Of a stretch of DNA of 64,000 nucleotides, positions 50,381 through 60,139 are shown piece after piece. The stretch is from CAYUQT01 sp964596165 (GTDB lineage: Bacteria > Planctomycetota > Phycisphaerae > UBA1845 > JAFGLZ01). The position numbers and the translations under genes are program-made. The notes under the pieces are model-generated. The model was not told the origin of the DNA and searched no databases. It worked only from the letters and a program-made list of their open reading frames with translations. The number at the start of each line of letters is the position of its first letter. The first letter of the stretch is position 1. Location of the stretch: positions 1 to 64,000 of the forward strand of contig CAZQTW010000029.1 in assembly GCA_964596165.1 (NCBI GenBank), read 5' to 3'.

Positions 50381-51680
50381 GTTCAGCGAGCCGTTCCTTG
50401 ATCTCGTTGAGCGAGGTCTGCCCAAAGTTGCGCATGCCGAGAAGCTCCGCCTCCGTCCGCATGGCCAACTCACCCAGCGTGGTAATGTTCAAGCGCTGGA
50501 GACACTTACGGGAACGTACGGACAGGTCCAGGTCGCTGACGGGCTTGTTGAGAACGTCCGGGCTGACGTTGGAGGGAAGTTGCGGCGCCTCGGCGCGACG
50601 AATCTGTCGCTGCTCTTCAACCGACTGGCCCAGGCGCAACCCCTTCTGGGCCAACATCGCCTTGATTTCGTTTAACGAGGTTTCGCCGAAGTTCTTGTAG
50701 GCCAAGAGGTCTGCCTCGGTGATCTTAAGCAGGTCTCCGAGGCATGCAATGTTCATCTTCCTGAGGCAATTGCGGCTCCGCACCGATAGCTCGAAGTCGG
50801 TAACCGGAATATCCAGCACGGCGCTTCGCCGCTCTCTCACGCGTTCCTGATCCTCGTCAATCACCATGTTCATACCGGCTTCCACGTCCTTCAGGAACAT
50901 GCGGGCTCGGGCGTGGTTCGGATTCGTGGCGAGAACCTGCTTGAGACAGGCCATTGCGTCGTCGTATCGACCCAGATCCTCGTAGATAACCGACAAATTC
51001 ATGAGCGCGTTGAGGTGAACGGGGGGACGCGAGACACACCGTTGATAAAGCTCGATAGCGCGTTCATCCTCACCCTTGAGGTCAAGAGCGTACGCCAAGC
51101 GAAATGCCGCCGGGGCGTGATTCTCATCAATGGACAGCGCTCGTTCATACTCGGCAATGGCATCGAGGCTCTGCCCCTGCTTTTCCAGCAAACACCCATA
51201 GTGGTAGTGCCAATCCGCGTTGTCGGCGCACTGACTCGCCAGAGGAGCAAGAATCTTCTCGGCTTTCGACAAGTCTCCCGCGCGAATGTGACAATCCACC
51301 TCACGGAACTGGCAATCGAGCAGATCGTATCCTTTGTTCGCCGCCCGCTCGAATTCGGTGGCCGCGTCGGCGAACTTCCCCAGGCCGCGCAGGCACTCCG
51401 CCATGCAGTAGCGCCGCTCTCGGACGTCCTTCCCTGCCGCCAACCACCGCAGCCCCTCTTCGTACTGGCCGAGCAAGCAGCACCCCATGCCCACCCGCAG
51501 TGCCTCTTGCGGATCACTCCGCTCGGGACTGCCCAGTTTCGCGGCAAGGTCACTGACCATTCTTGAGAATTGATCCCGTCCGTGTGAAGACCCGTACACC
51601 ATTCCCCGAAGTCTTCGGTAGGTCTGCTGATCGATTGTCTCCTGCTGGAATACTGCCGCAAAATCACCGTCGGCTTCCAT
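50349..51680 (-). CDS. TPR protein with two RNA polymerase alpha-CTD-like domains
   Basis: A 443-residue cytoplasmic protein. Residues about 60-270 are TPR-like helical repeats (SLDAIAEYERALSIDENHAP, RYDDAMACLKQVLATNPNHA). Residues 291-350 and 379-438 are two copies of the C-terminal domain of the RNA polymerase alpha subunit. Both keep the helix-hairpin-helix core, the arginine equivalent to E. coli R265 (R301, R389), C269 (C305, C393), G296 and S299; N268 is N304 in the first and lysine in the second. It has no polymerase-assembly domain, so it is not RpoA. It could bind DNA or compete for activator contacts. GGGAG precedes ATG 51680. Confidence 0.8.
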   Translation of the reverse strand: MEADGDFAAVFQQETIDQQTYRRLRGMVYGSSHGRDQFSRMVSDLAAKLGSPERSDPQEALRVGMGCCLLGQYEEGLRWLAAGKDVRERRYCMAECLRGLGKFADAATEFERAANKGYDLLDCQFREVDCHIRAGDLSKAEKILAPLASQCADNADWHYHYGCLLEKQGQSLDAIAEYERALSIDENHAPAAFRLAYALDLKGEDERAIELYQRCVSRPPVHLNALMNLSVIYEDLGRYDDAMACLKQVLATNPNHARARMFLKDVEAGMNMVIDEDQERVRERRSAVLDIPVTDFELSVRSRNCLRKMNIACLGDLLKITEADLLAYKNFGETSLNEIKAMLAQKGLRLGQSVEEQRQIRRAEAPQLPSNVSPDVLNKPVSDLDLSVRSRKCLQRLNITTLGELAMRTEAELLGMRNFGQTSLNEIKERLAEHGIQLRKLET

Positions 51681-51832
51681 GTAGTCGCGCTCCCATTGGC
51701 CGATGAAGCTAATTCACCCCAAAAAGCAACCGCGGAAGGCATGTTCGTGCCGCGATTCCGCGCCGCCCGAACCCTTCATTATATCGCCTCCAACTGTAGC
51801 TGCAAGGGCAACCGGGAAACGGCGCTGAACCG

Positions 51833-54175
51833 TCACCGAGCCCGGACGACGGAACCGTCCACGTGCGCCGCAACTTCGAACGGCTCCGACAAGGCGGATA
51901 TCCGACGCAACCATCCTCGATAGCGTTCAAGCGATATCGGGGGCTTACCCAGGATGTAATGGTTGCCTAAGCGACGCCCCTCCACTTCCCATTCGATCAG
52001 AAAGCACCGATGTTCCCCGTGGCTCACGCGAAGCCGCCCGAGTTCCCGGTTCTGGTTCGCGCCGACTTGGAAATCGCCCGACATCACGATCCGACCGTCG
52101 TCGGCATCGCTGATGCGGTACGTTCCCATCGCCTGGGTCCGGCCGTCGTTTCCCACAACCACCGGACAGTGCCATGAATCAGGCTCCCCGATCATCACGC
52201 AAACCGGCTTTTGGACCCGTTTGATATACGGATACGCCAGCTTCTTGCCGTAATAGTAGTCAACAACGGCATCAGAGAACTGGGGCCAACAGTCGATGAC
52301 ATTCCACCAAAGCAGGCCGGTGCGCCGCCACTTTCCCAACCTGACCATCTCAATGAAGAACTTCTTCGCTTCCGCCTGGCTGATCTGGGAGGCCAGGACG
52401 AACTCTTCCAGGTCGCGTGGCCGGATTCCAAACAACTCCCGTATCTGGTTCAGCATCAATTCGACGCGATACGCGTAAGGACCGTTTGCGCCAATTGAGT
52501 CGGAGGCATGCAATATCCACTGCTCGTTTCCCATGGGCGGCCAATGATTCCCCTCCTCGATGAACCGCTTGATTGAGCTTACGCCGGGCGAGCCGTGGTA
52601 GCCGATCTCTCCGATGAAATGGGGCGTACTCTCCGTGTAGAACCGGCTCTTGAAGTAGTCCCTCGGCCCCCAGAGATGCTGTTCGGGGCACAACTGATCG
52701 TTCTTGGTCGCCACCACCTCCGGTGAGAACCAAGGCGAACTCGGAAGATATGCCCTCCAGGGATCACACGTTGCGATCACCTGTGGGAGCACCTCGCGCG
52801 TGAGACGGTTGGTTGCCGGATCCAGGCCTTCCCAGAGGTAGCTGTAGTCGCACTCGTTGTCCCCGCACCACACCGCAATGCAGCAGTGATTCCGCAGTTT
52901 CCGAACGATCGTCTCGGCCTCGTGGCGAACGCGCGACAGAAAGGTGGGATCCTTCGGGTAGCGGGCGCAGGCGAAGGCAAAGTCCTGCCATACCATGATC
53001 CCTCGCTCCTCGCAAAGGTCGAAGAACGCATCGTCCTCGTAGACATTCCCGCCCCAACACCTCAGCATATTGCAGCCAAGGTCCGAGAAGAGATCCAACA
53101 CCGGCCTATACCGGGCCGCATCCCGGGAATGAAAGGCATCGAGAGGGACCCAGTTCGCACCCTTCACCATGATGGGAGTGCCATTGACGTCGAAGCGAAA
53201 CTCCCCCTTCGGACCGGCCGGCTCGCGGCGATTCAGCTCGATCCTACACAACCCGATTCGGTCCGTCCGACGATCCAGAACTTCGCCGTTCCTCCGCAAT
53301 TCGACGGAAACCTCGTACCGATCCGGGGCACCATAGCCGGCGGGCCACCACAAGCGAGCGTCTGTGATCTCGATAGAGGTCCTGTCGGCCACGAAGCGAA
53401 CCGGAATGCTCCGCTCGAACGTGCTCTGCCCGCACCGGCCCGCCACGCGCAGGCTCAGGCCGTCCGGAGTTGGCGCGTCGGTCTCCACTTGCCAGTTCAC
53501 ATCAAGGCGGGCGTTCGACTCACCTCGTACCTCCGTTCGGTAAAAGACATCCCTGATTCGAGTCTTCGCCCGCCATTGCAGTTCGACGCCTCGCCAGAGA
53601 CCGGCGGTTACGATGCGCGGAGCGATGTCCCACCCAAACATGTGTGGTGCCTTGCGAACGAACAGCGCCTCCATGTTGGTCGGCAGCGATTGAAGCGACG
53701 GGTCATAAACGTGGTTACGCGCCGCGCGAACGGTCGAGCCGATGCGAACGATCAACTCATTGGATTGGCCGGGGCGAATCGTGTCCGTCACGTCGAACTC
53801 GTACGGAATCAGCATGTTGTCCGTCTGGCCGATGCGACGGCCGTTCAGCCAGATCGATCCGTAGCAGTCAATTCCGTGAAAAACCAGCACCGCGCGGTGA
53901 TTTGCCGGCGGTACCGGTGCCTCGAAGCGTTTCCGATACCACCACTCGTAACTCTCGTATTCCTTTAGCCGTTTGGCGTTCATTCCCACAAACGGGTCGG
54001 GAAGCAGCCCGGCGCGAACCAGATCCAACTCCACGTTACCGGGGACCTGAGCGGCGACGTTCTTGAGCGCCTTCCAATCCAAGGATGCCGGATCGACGAC
54101 GTCGTCTACCGGCTCCTGACGATAGGAAAGATCCCAGGCGCCGTTCAATGAAACAATGAGAATCGCGGTTGACAT
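51833..54175 (-). CDS. Beta-mannosidase-type glycoside hydrolase, family GH2
   Basis: A 780-residue glycosidase with the GH2 layout: jelly-roll sugar-binding domain (about 1-190), immunoglobulin-like domain, and TIM barrel (about 300-600). The acid/base glutamate is E441 in WCGDNECDYSYLW, and the nucleophile is E523 in FIGEIGYHG. NMLRCWGGNVYEDDAFFDLCEERGIMVWQDFAFAC is diagnostic for the beta-mannosidase branch. No signal peptide is seen, so it is probably cytoplasmic and acts on imported mannosides. ATG 54175 follows GAGGTG; the GTG at 54181 is less likely. It is divergent from an MFS transporter that may import the sugar. Confidence 0.85.
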   Translation of the reverse strand: MSTAILIVSLNGAWDLSYRQEPVDDVVDPASLDWKALKNVAAQVPGNVELDLVRAGLLPDPFVGMNAKRLKEYESYEWWYRKRFEAPVPPANHRAVLVFHGIDCYGSIWLNGRRIGQTDNMLIPYEFDVTDTIRPGQSNELIVRIGSTVRAARNHVYDPSLQSLPTNMEALFVRKAPHMFGWDIAPRIVTAGLWRGVELQWRAKTRIRDVFYRTEVRGESNARLDVNWQVETDAPTPDGLSLRVAGRCGQSTFERSIPVRFVADRTSIEITDARLWWPAGYGAPDRYEVSVELRRNGEVLDRRTDRIGLCRIELNRREPAGPKGEFRFDVNGTPIMVKGANWVPLDAFHSRDAARYRPVLDLFSDLGCNMLRCWGGNVYEDDAFFDLCEERGIMVWQDFAFACARYPKDPTFLSRVRHEAETIVRKLRNHCCIAVWCGDNECDYSYLWEGLDPATNRLTREVLPQVIATCDPWRAYLPSSPWFSPEVVATKNDQLCPEQHLWGPRDYFKSRFYTESTPHFIGEIGYHGSPGVSSIKRFIEEGNHWPPMGNEQWILHASDSIGANGPYAYRVELMLNQIRELFGIRPRDLEEFVLASQISQAEAKKFFIEMVRLGKWRRTGLLWWNVIDCWPQFSDAVVDYYYGKKLAYPYIKRVQKPVCVMIGEPDSWHCPVVVGNDGRTQAMGTYRISDADDGRIVMSGDFQVGANQNRELGRLRVSHGEHRCFLIEWEVEGRRLGNHYILGKPPISLERYRGWLRRISALSEPFEVAAHVDGSVVRAR

Positions 54176-54378
54176 CGTCACCTCTGCAACAAGGGAGCCT
54201 TTTCGCTATCGCCTATCGAGCCGGCGATGAGCCCAGCCAACCTCGGGGCCCGGTCGAACCGATAGAGGATAGGCCCCCGGGATGACGGCATCAAGTCATC
54301 CATTCTTCTCGCTCCTTGACCGCTCGCGCCCGCAGCCTCTCGACGCGGCACCCTCAATAGGCTACAAGTACCGTTCCT

Positions 54379-55572
54379 ATGCGCGGTAATGTCGTGGTAA
54401 TCGTAGGGGTTGCGATCCTCTTCGGGCTGTCTCTCGGCATCTATGACGTGGTTTGGCCCCACTGGCTTCATGCCAACGGCATCAACTACTCGCAGATGGG
54501 CTGGATCTTCGCCCTCAGCAACCTGGCGATCATTCCCATCCCCATACTCTCAGGTCGTGTTGCGGACCTGCTTGGTCGAAAGAGGGTGTTCGCGGCCGGA
54601 TTGGGATGCTGCTCCGCCGCCTACGCGCTCAGCCCGGTCACGAGCAGGCTCTTCGGACAAATGGTCATTCGCCTCATCCAACAGGCAAGCGCGGCCGTTT
54701 ACGCTTCGCTTCAGGGTGTACTGGTCTTCGAGAGCAGCCGGTCAAAGTTCTTGTGGCTCATTGCCCGCGCACAAGGTGGCGAGGCCATCTTTACGGCGTT
54801 GGGCTCCGCAACCGTTCTGGTTCTTGTCAGCCGCCAGGGAACCCTCGGTGAGCTAAGACCCCCCTTCTACATTGCCGGCGGATTGTTGGCCTTGGCGGTT
54901 CTGTCCGTTACCGTTTGGCTCCGCGAACCTCAACGAGCGCAAATACCCGAGCTCAGTCAGCGGAAGTTCAACCCCTTCGATCTACCGCCTACGCTCCTAC
55001 TTCTGACCGCGTACAACTTCGTTTTTCTTGTCGGCCTGTCGATGAGTCACTCGCAAATGTCGCTGCTTTTCTTCTACGAGAAGTTCGAGCTGGCGCGTCG
55101 TGATACGGCGTGGATCAGTATCGTGCATCGCCTCAGCCTCGGCGTGCCGATGGTGCTTTCCACACTGTGGATTTCGAGACCGAGCAAATGGCTTTTCGTG
55201 GGTACCGTCTTCTTCGAAGGCGTGTTCATTTCGGCTACGGCGCTTCCCAACAATGTGCGGGTGGCGGTGGCGCTGTGGTTCTTCCACGATGCACTGGGAG
55301 CGTCGCTCTGGTCGCCCGTCAACCAGTGGTACATGCAGCACTACGCCCGGCCCGAACATCGGGCATCCAATGTGGCCACGGTTTTGGCCCTGAGTTCGGT
55401 GGGCAGCACGATTGGTCCGATCCTTGCCGGCAGGCTTGCCCGATACGGAGGCCCGATCCCTTTCCCCTTGAGTCAGGCGATTGAGCTTCCCTTCTTCGCC
55501 AGCGGCGTGCTGGTCTCTCTATCCGCGATTCTGGTGTGTCTGCTCCCTCGCATAAGGCAGCAAGCATCTTAG
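54379..55572 (+). CDS. MFS transporter
   Basis: A 397-residue membrane protein with about twelve hydrophobic segments. The loop 2-3 motif is GRVADLLGRKRVFAAG. The opening YDVVWPHWLHANGINYSQMG and the general pattern resemble MFS sugar or multidrug carriers of the DHA1 group; the substrate is not determined. It is divergent from the beta-mannosidase and 10 bp upstream of a lactonase-like gene, so uptake of a mannoside or aldonic acid is a reasonable guess. The start lacks a clear Shine-Dalgarno. Confidence 0.8.
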   Translation: MRGNVVVIVGVAILFGLSLGIYDVVWPHWLHANGINYSQMGWIFALSNLAIIPIPILSGRVADLLGRKRVFAAGLGCCSAAYALSPVTSRLFGQMVIRLIQQASAAVYASLQGVLVFESSRSKFLWLIARAQGGEAIFTALGSATVLVLVSRQGTLGELRPPFYIAGGLLALAVLSVTVWLREPQRAQIPELSQRKFNPFDLPPTLLLLTAYNFVFLVGLSMSHSQMSLLFFYEKFELARRDTAWISIVHRLSLGVPMVLSTLWISRPSKWLFVGTVFFEGVFISATALPNNVRVAVALWFFHDALGASLWSPVNQWYMQHYARPEHRASNVATVLALSSVGSTIGPILAGRLARYGGPIPFPLSQAIELPFFASGVLVSLSAILVCLLPRIRQQAS

Positions 55573-55582
55573 GAGCACCCTC

Positions 55583-56506
55583 ATGACCTGGTACGCATGC
55601 GTTCTCTCTCCTGCAATCCTTCCAATCGCCGCCGGGGGCGACTTCGACATCCGCTCGGCCGAGTTCAGGAAGATCCTGCTACCCGATTCGAAGGTCATTC
55701 ACCTAAGCGGCGGCATGAAGTTCACCGAGGGCCCCGTATGGGTGGAAAAGGGCGGATACCTGCTGTTCAGCGACATTCCGTCCAACCAAGTGAAGCGTTG
55801 GTCTGCCGATCAGGGGGTCACCGCGTGGCTCGAGCCCAGCCACCACGCCAACGGACATGCGCTGGACGGAGAAGGCCGCCTGATCAGTTGCGAGCACAGT
55901 ACCCGGCGAGTCACCCGAATGACGCTCGACCCAACGCGACGGATCACCGTTCTCGCCTCGGAATACCGGGGCAAGAAGCTCAACTCACCCAACGATGCCG
56001 TCGTCAAGAAGGATGGTACGATCTGGTTCACCGACCCCCCCTACGGCGTGGAAGCCCAACTCGTCGAACAACCAAGGAACTACGTGTTTCGCCTCGATCC
56101 CAGGACCGGGCAATTGACCGCCGTGGCCGATGACTTTGAGATGCCGAACGGATTGTCCTTCTCACCGGACGAGACGCGGCTCTACATCGCCGATTCGTCG
56201 GAACGAGTGCGCCGGATACGGGTGTTCGACGTAGCCGCGGACAACAGTCTCCTTCATGGGCGCGTGCTCGCAACGATTCCCAAAGGACTTCCGGATGGCC
56301 TGCGCGTCGACGCGGACGGTCGAATCTATGTCTCGGGCGGTGAGGGCGTGTATGTGTACGACCCCGCGGGAAGGCTGCTCGGAACCATCCTGCTGCCCGA
56401 GGCGGCCGCCAACTGTGAGCTGGGCGGGCCGGGAGGCAATACCCTCTTTATCACCGCCCGGGGCAGCCTGTACGCCGTCAAGCTCGCCGTACACAGAATA
56501 AGGTAG
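55583..56506 (+). CDS. SMP-30/gluconolactonase-type protein
   Basis: A 307-residue six-bladed beta-propeller of the SMP-30/gluconolactonase/LRE family. A short signal-like N-terminus (WYACVLSPAILPIAAGG) suggests export. Family marks are FTEGPVWVEKGGYLLFSDIP with the metal-binding glutamate, LNSPNDAVVKKDGTIWFTDPPYGV, MPNGLSFSPDETRLYIADS with the conserved asparagine, and DGLRVDADGRIYVSGGEGV. These enzymes hydrolyse sugar lactones. It follows the MFS gene by 10 bp and has AGGAG before its ATG, so the two are probably one unit. Confidence 0.85.
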   Translation: MTWYACVLSPAILPIAAGGDFDIRSAEFRKILLPDSKVIHLSGGMKFTEGPVWVEKGGYLLFSDIPSNQVKRWSADQGVTAWLEPSHHANGHALDGEGRLISCEHSTRRVTRMTLDPTRRITVLASEYRGKKLNSPNDAVVKKDGTIWFTDPPYGVEAQLVEQPRNYVFRLDPRTGQLTAVADDFEMPNGLSFSPDETRLYIADSSERVRRIRVFDVAADNSLLHGRVLATIPKGLPDGLRVDADGRIYVSGGEGVYVYDPAGRLLGTILLPEAAANCELGGPGGNTLFITARGSLYAVKLAVHRIR

Positions 56507-56537
56507 GCCGTCCCAGTGACGCCGGGAGCGGATTATC

Positions 56538-57140
56538 GTGTCAACGAAGGCGGTTATCTTCGACCTCGACGGGACGATCACCCAACCCTATCTTGATTTT
56601 GAAAAGATCCGGCTGGAGATCGGCCTATCAGCGGACGCAGGTCCTATCCTTGAGGCGCTGGACCGGATGACCGGTGCCGACAGACAACGCGCGGAGGCCA
56701 TCCTCCTTCGACACGAAGCCGAGGCGGCCGCGTCGAGCCGGCTTAACGAAGGTGCTTGCGACCTCCTCACGTGGCTGAAGACGCATTACATTCGTACGGC
56801 CATCCTCACGCGAAACTCGCGCGAATCGGCCCAGAAGGTACTGACGAAACATAGCCTCGCGTTCGACGTCGTGTACACTCGCGAAGACGGCGCGATCAAG
56901 CCATCGCCGAAGCCGGTATGGGATATCTGTGATCGACTGGGGGCTTCGCCTGAGTCCACATGGGTCGTCGGCGACTACCTTTTCGATGTACAATCGGGCC
57001 GCTCGGCAGGCACTAAGACGGCCTTGCTCTGGCAGCGGCCCGGGCTGCCCGAATGGCACTCTCAGGCGGACCACGTGATCCGGAATCTCATGGATCTTGT
57101 CCCCCTGATCGAAACAGCCGGACCGAAGGAGTCATCATGA
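56538..57140 (+). CDS. HAD-family phosphatase
   Basis: A 200-residue HAD subfamily IA hydrolase. Motif I is FDLDGTITQP with catalytic D8/D10, motif II is ILTRNSRE, motif III is KPSPKPVWD, and motif IV is WVVGDYLFDVQSGRSAG. Resembles phosphoglycolate-phosphatase-like enzymes; the natural substrate is unknown. The GTG 56538 start has GGGAG upstream. Its stop codon overlaps the permease start as ATGA, so the two are translationally coupled. Confidence 0.82.
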   Translation: MSTKAVIFDLDGTITQPYLDFEKIRLEIGLSADAGPILEALDRMTGADRQRAEAILLRHEAEAAASSRLNEGACDLLTWLKTHYIRTAILTRNSRESAQKVLTKHSLAFDVVYTREDGAIKPSPKPVWDICDRLGASPESTWVVGDYLFDVQSGRSAGTKTALLWQRPGLPEWHSQADHVIRNLMDLVPLIETAGPKESS

Positions 57141-58354
57141 ACGCCGCTCTGGCGATTGCCAACATCGGGCACCGCAAGGTGCGGACAGCTTTGTCCGTGC
57201 TTGCGGTCTGCATGGGCATAGCCATGCTCATCACGATGCTTGCACTGTCCCATGGGACTCTGGAAGAAGTGGCCGAGCGGGTAAGCAGCGTCAACGCGGA
57301 TTTCCTGGTTCTTCCCGAAGGACGCAGCCTCATCTTCACGAGTGGAGCTCCGCTCAGCCACAAGTACCAATCGATCATCGAAGGCGTCAAGGCCGACGGG
57401 ATCGCCGCCGTCGAGCGAGCAATTCCCACCTTCTTCCATCAGATCCACATGGCAGGTCAGGAGCAGAAGGTCTTCGGCATTGATCGAGAAGATTTCAAGT
57501 ATTTTCTGGGTCCGCGCCGCTGGATAAGCGGACGCCTGTTCGACGAAAAGAATCGCTTCAAGAAGATCCTCGATTCCAAACGGACCCCACAGGGGGCCTA
57601 CGACCCCGAATCGATCACCGATGATCAGATCCAACTGGGATGCGAACTCATTATCGATGATCGGTTAGCGAAGGCCGGGCGCTATTCGGTCGGTCAGCAA
57701 ATTGAGTATATGGGTCGTTCGTTCACGATTGTCGGGATCTTCGAAGCGGGGGCGGCCGGTCGCGTCTTTGCGCCGATCCAAATCCTCAGGCACATACAGA
57801 ACGGCGGCATCCCTTGGTGCAGCATCTATTTCGTCCGCGTGCGCGAGGAAACGCGCCGCAACAGCAAGATGATGGCGGCCGCCGCCGAAGCCATTGGAAA
57901 GGCGACGCGACTGCGGGTAATCGACAAGGCCGCATACGAACGCTTGCTCTATCAAAGTTTCCGCCAAATCTACGTCTTCATCAACGTATCCAGTGTCATT
58001 GTGCTGGTTTTTGCCGTGTTCTTCATCCTGCTCACAACGTACACCATGGTGCTCGAACGGACGCGAGAGATCGGCATCCTGAAGTCGCTCGGTGCCGGAC
58101 GTTCCTTTCTCATCCAACAGTCCATGGGAGAGGCCCTCATCATGTCGATCACAGGCACCGCCCTGGGCATCGCGCTGGCCTACGGGGCCAAGTGGGGCAT
58201 AGAGCGTTTCCTGCCTCTCATGACCGTGGACATTACCGTCCGGTTTCTTCTTCTGGCTGTCGTCGTCGGTCTGCTCTCGGGTGTCATCGGATCGATCTAT
58301 CCGGCCTATCGCGCTGCACGACTTGATCCGGCCGTTGCGTTGAGTTTCGACTAG
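57137..58354 (+). CDS. ABC transporter permease, MacB/FtsX family
   Basis: A 405-residue permease with the MacB/FtsX layout: one N-terminal membrane helix (LSVLAVCMGIAMLITMLALS), a large periplasmic domain (about 50-270), and three C-terminal helices (VFINVSSVIVLVFAVFFILLTTY, ITGTALGIALAYGAKWG, and LLAVVVGLLSGVIGSIYPAYR). Such proteins move lipoproteins, peptides or drive cell-wall amidases, together with an ABC ATPase. ATG 57137 follows AAGGAG. No ATPase gene is adjacent: the next gene is a TPR membrane protein, so the partner must be elsewhere. Confidence 0.85.
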   Translation: MNAALAIANIGHRKVRTALSVLAVCMGIAMLITMLALSHGTLEEVAERVSSVNADFLVLPEGRSLIFTSGAPLSHKYQSIIEGVKADGIAAVERAIPTFFHQIHMAGQEQKVFGIDREDFKYFLGPRRWISGRLFDEKNRFKKILDSKRTPQGAYDPESITDDQIQLGCELIIDDRLAKAGRYSVGQQIEYMGRSFTIVGIFEAGAAGRVFAPIQILRHIQNGGIPWCSIYFVRVREETRRNSKMMAAAAEAIGKATRLRVIDKAAYERLLYQSFRQIYVFINVSSVIVLVFAVFFILLTTYTMVLERTREIGILKSLGAGRSFLIQQSMGEALIMSITGTALGIALAYGAKWGIERFLPLMTVDITVRFLLLAVVVGLLSGVIGSIYPAYRAARLDPAVALSFD

Positions 58355-58359
58355 ATCCA

Positions 58360-60054
58360 ATGGCTAAAGAGAATTCCTTACTGTCGGCACCGCTTCCGAT
58401 TCGTGCTGCAATTCCCCTTATGGTCGCGGGAACGGTCGTCATCACGTTTTGGCCGATCCTTCATAACGGGTTCGTCTGGGACGACTACCCGCTGCTTGTC
58501 AATAACGCCTTTCTTCGCGGGTTGAACACGACGAATCTCCGTTGGATGTTCACAAGCGTTGAGACCGGCCACTACCAACCCGTGGCGTTTCTCTTGTTGG
58601 CGGCCGTCTACACCATGGCCGGCATGGACGCCGCGGCCTACCACGGCCTGGGGATCGCGGTTCACGCCCTGAATGCCCTGCTCGTTTACATGCTGGCGCA
58701 ACGGCTCATCTCTACGGCCATTCCGGAAGCAGTGCGAGAGCGACCCGTTTCTTTGCTGGTAGTCTCGGGCGTGGTCGCCCTGGCTTTCGCCGTACACCCC
58801 CTGCGGGTGGAGACCGTGGCGTGGTCCACCGCGTTGCGCGACCTTCTTTGCGCGTCGTTCTACCTGCTGTCCGTCCTGAGCTACTTGGACAGGGCTCGCA
58901 CCGGCGATCCGCAACACAGGGTTGGGGTTCCCGTCTTGCTGCACGCGATGGCCCTATTGAGCAAACCGATGGCCGTTACGTTACCCGTGGTGCTGCTCGT
59001 GCTTGATGTGTACCCGCTTCGCCGTCTCGAACCCAACCCGCTTCGCTGGTTTCATCGGCCGAGCCGTTCGATATTGATTGAAAAGATGCCCTTCATCCTG
59101 CTGTCTTTGGGTGCGTCGGTCATTGCGCCCTTCGCCGAGGAACGGTCGGGGGCGATGGTCTCCTTCGCCGATTTCGGCCTGGCACAACGGTGTGCTCAGG
59201 CTGCATTCGGGCTTGTCTTCTACCTGACCAAGACGGTTTTTCCGATCGGACTCTCGCCTCTTTACGAACTTCCCCATCCATTTGACCCCCTCGCTGAGAA
59301 GTTCATTCTCAGTGGCGTGGCCGTCGCAGTGGTGTCCGTGTTCGCGGTGGGTGTGCGGCATCGCTATCCCGCACTTCTTGCGGCTTGGCTCTGCTATGTC
59401 ATCACTCTCCTACCCGTGCTGGGCTTCCTCCACATCGGCCCGTTCATTGCCGCCGATCGCTACACCTACATCCCCACGATTGCGTGGATGGTTGTCTTGG
59501 GGGGCATCCTCCAGGGTTGGATCGCGAGCCCTCCGGGCGTCGGCAGGCGGAGGCGATTCCGAGTCGCCGCCGGCTGGGCCATGGGTCTGGCGATTCTTAC
59601 CTGCTGCGGTCTGTCTTTCATGCAATCTAGGGCGTGGCGAGACGCCGAGGCATTGTGGACCCAAGCGGTCAAGGTTGACCCAGCATCGCCAATCGCCCGC
59701 TGCAACCTGGCTGCCGCCATTGCCGACACAGGACGTCTCGAGGAAGCTTGGCGAGGCTTCCAACAGGTTCTGGCGGAACGGCCGGGCTATCCTCCAGCCG
59801 TGCATGGACTCGCCTATGTCCGCGCCAAACAGGGACGCCTCAAGGAGGCGGTTGAGCTGTACACGGCCCTCCTACCGATCACGCCCCGCTCGGCGGAGTT
59901 GCACCTCGATCTCGGCAACGCCCTGCTCGCCGTGGGCAGGCATCAAGACGCATTAGACCACTATCGGAAAGCGTCGGAGGTCTGGCCCAGTGATCTGCGG
60001 GCAAGGGATGCTATTCGACGTGCGACCCACCTCATGACCCGCCCGAGCCCATGA
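58360..60054 (+). CDS. TMTC-like polytopic membrane protein with C-terminal TPRs
   Basis: A 564-residue protein with about ten hydrophobic segments in the first 430 residues, then TPR-like repeats (about 440-560: GRLEEAWRGFQQVLAERPGYP, GRLKEAVELYTALLPITPRS, GRHQDALDHYRKASEVWPSD). The first loop, NGFVWDDYPLLVNNAF, with its acidic pair, and HYQPVAFLLLAAVYTMAG, are typical of GT-C-type glycosyltransferases like TMTC/PMT proteins, which transfer sugars from lipid carriers to extracytoplasmic proteins. Substrate unknown. It starts 5 bp after the permease stop without a good Shine-Dalgarno. Confidence 0.7.
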   Translation: MAKENSLLSAPLPIRAAIPLMVAGTVVITFWPILHNGFVWDDYPLLVNNAFLRGLNTTNLRWMFTSVETGHYQPVAFLLLAAVYTMAGMDAAAYHGLGIAVHALNALLVYMLAQRLISTAIPEAVRERPVSLLVVSGVVALAFAVHPLRVETVAWSTALRDLLCASFYLLSVLSYLDRARTGDPQHRVGVPVLLHAMALLSKPMAVTLPVVLLVLDVYPLRRLEPNPLRWFHRPSRSILIEKMPFILLSLGASVIAPFAEERSGAMVSFADFGLAQRCAQAAFGLVFYLTKTVFPIGLSPLYELPHPFDPLAEKFILSGVAVAVVSVFAVGVRHRYPALLAAWLCYVITLLPVLGFLHIGPFIAADRYTYIPTIAWMVVLGGILQGWIASPPGVGRRRRFRVAAGWAMGLAILTCCGLSFMQSRAWRDAEALWTQAVKVDPASPIARCNLAAAIADTGRLEEAWRGFQQVLAERPGYPPAVHGLAYVRAKQGRLKEAVELYTALLPITPRSAELHLDLGNALLAVGRHQDALDHYRKASEVWPSDLRARDAIRRATHLMTRPSP

Positions 60055-60139
60055 GGTCCCCCTCCTGACCCACCGTCGGAGTTGACCCCGCCCTTCCTGT
60101 GCGGCATAGTGGTGGTGTGCCTTCAACGGGAGTGCTCAA

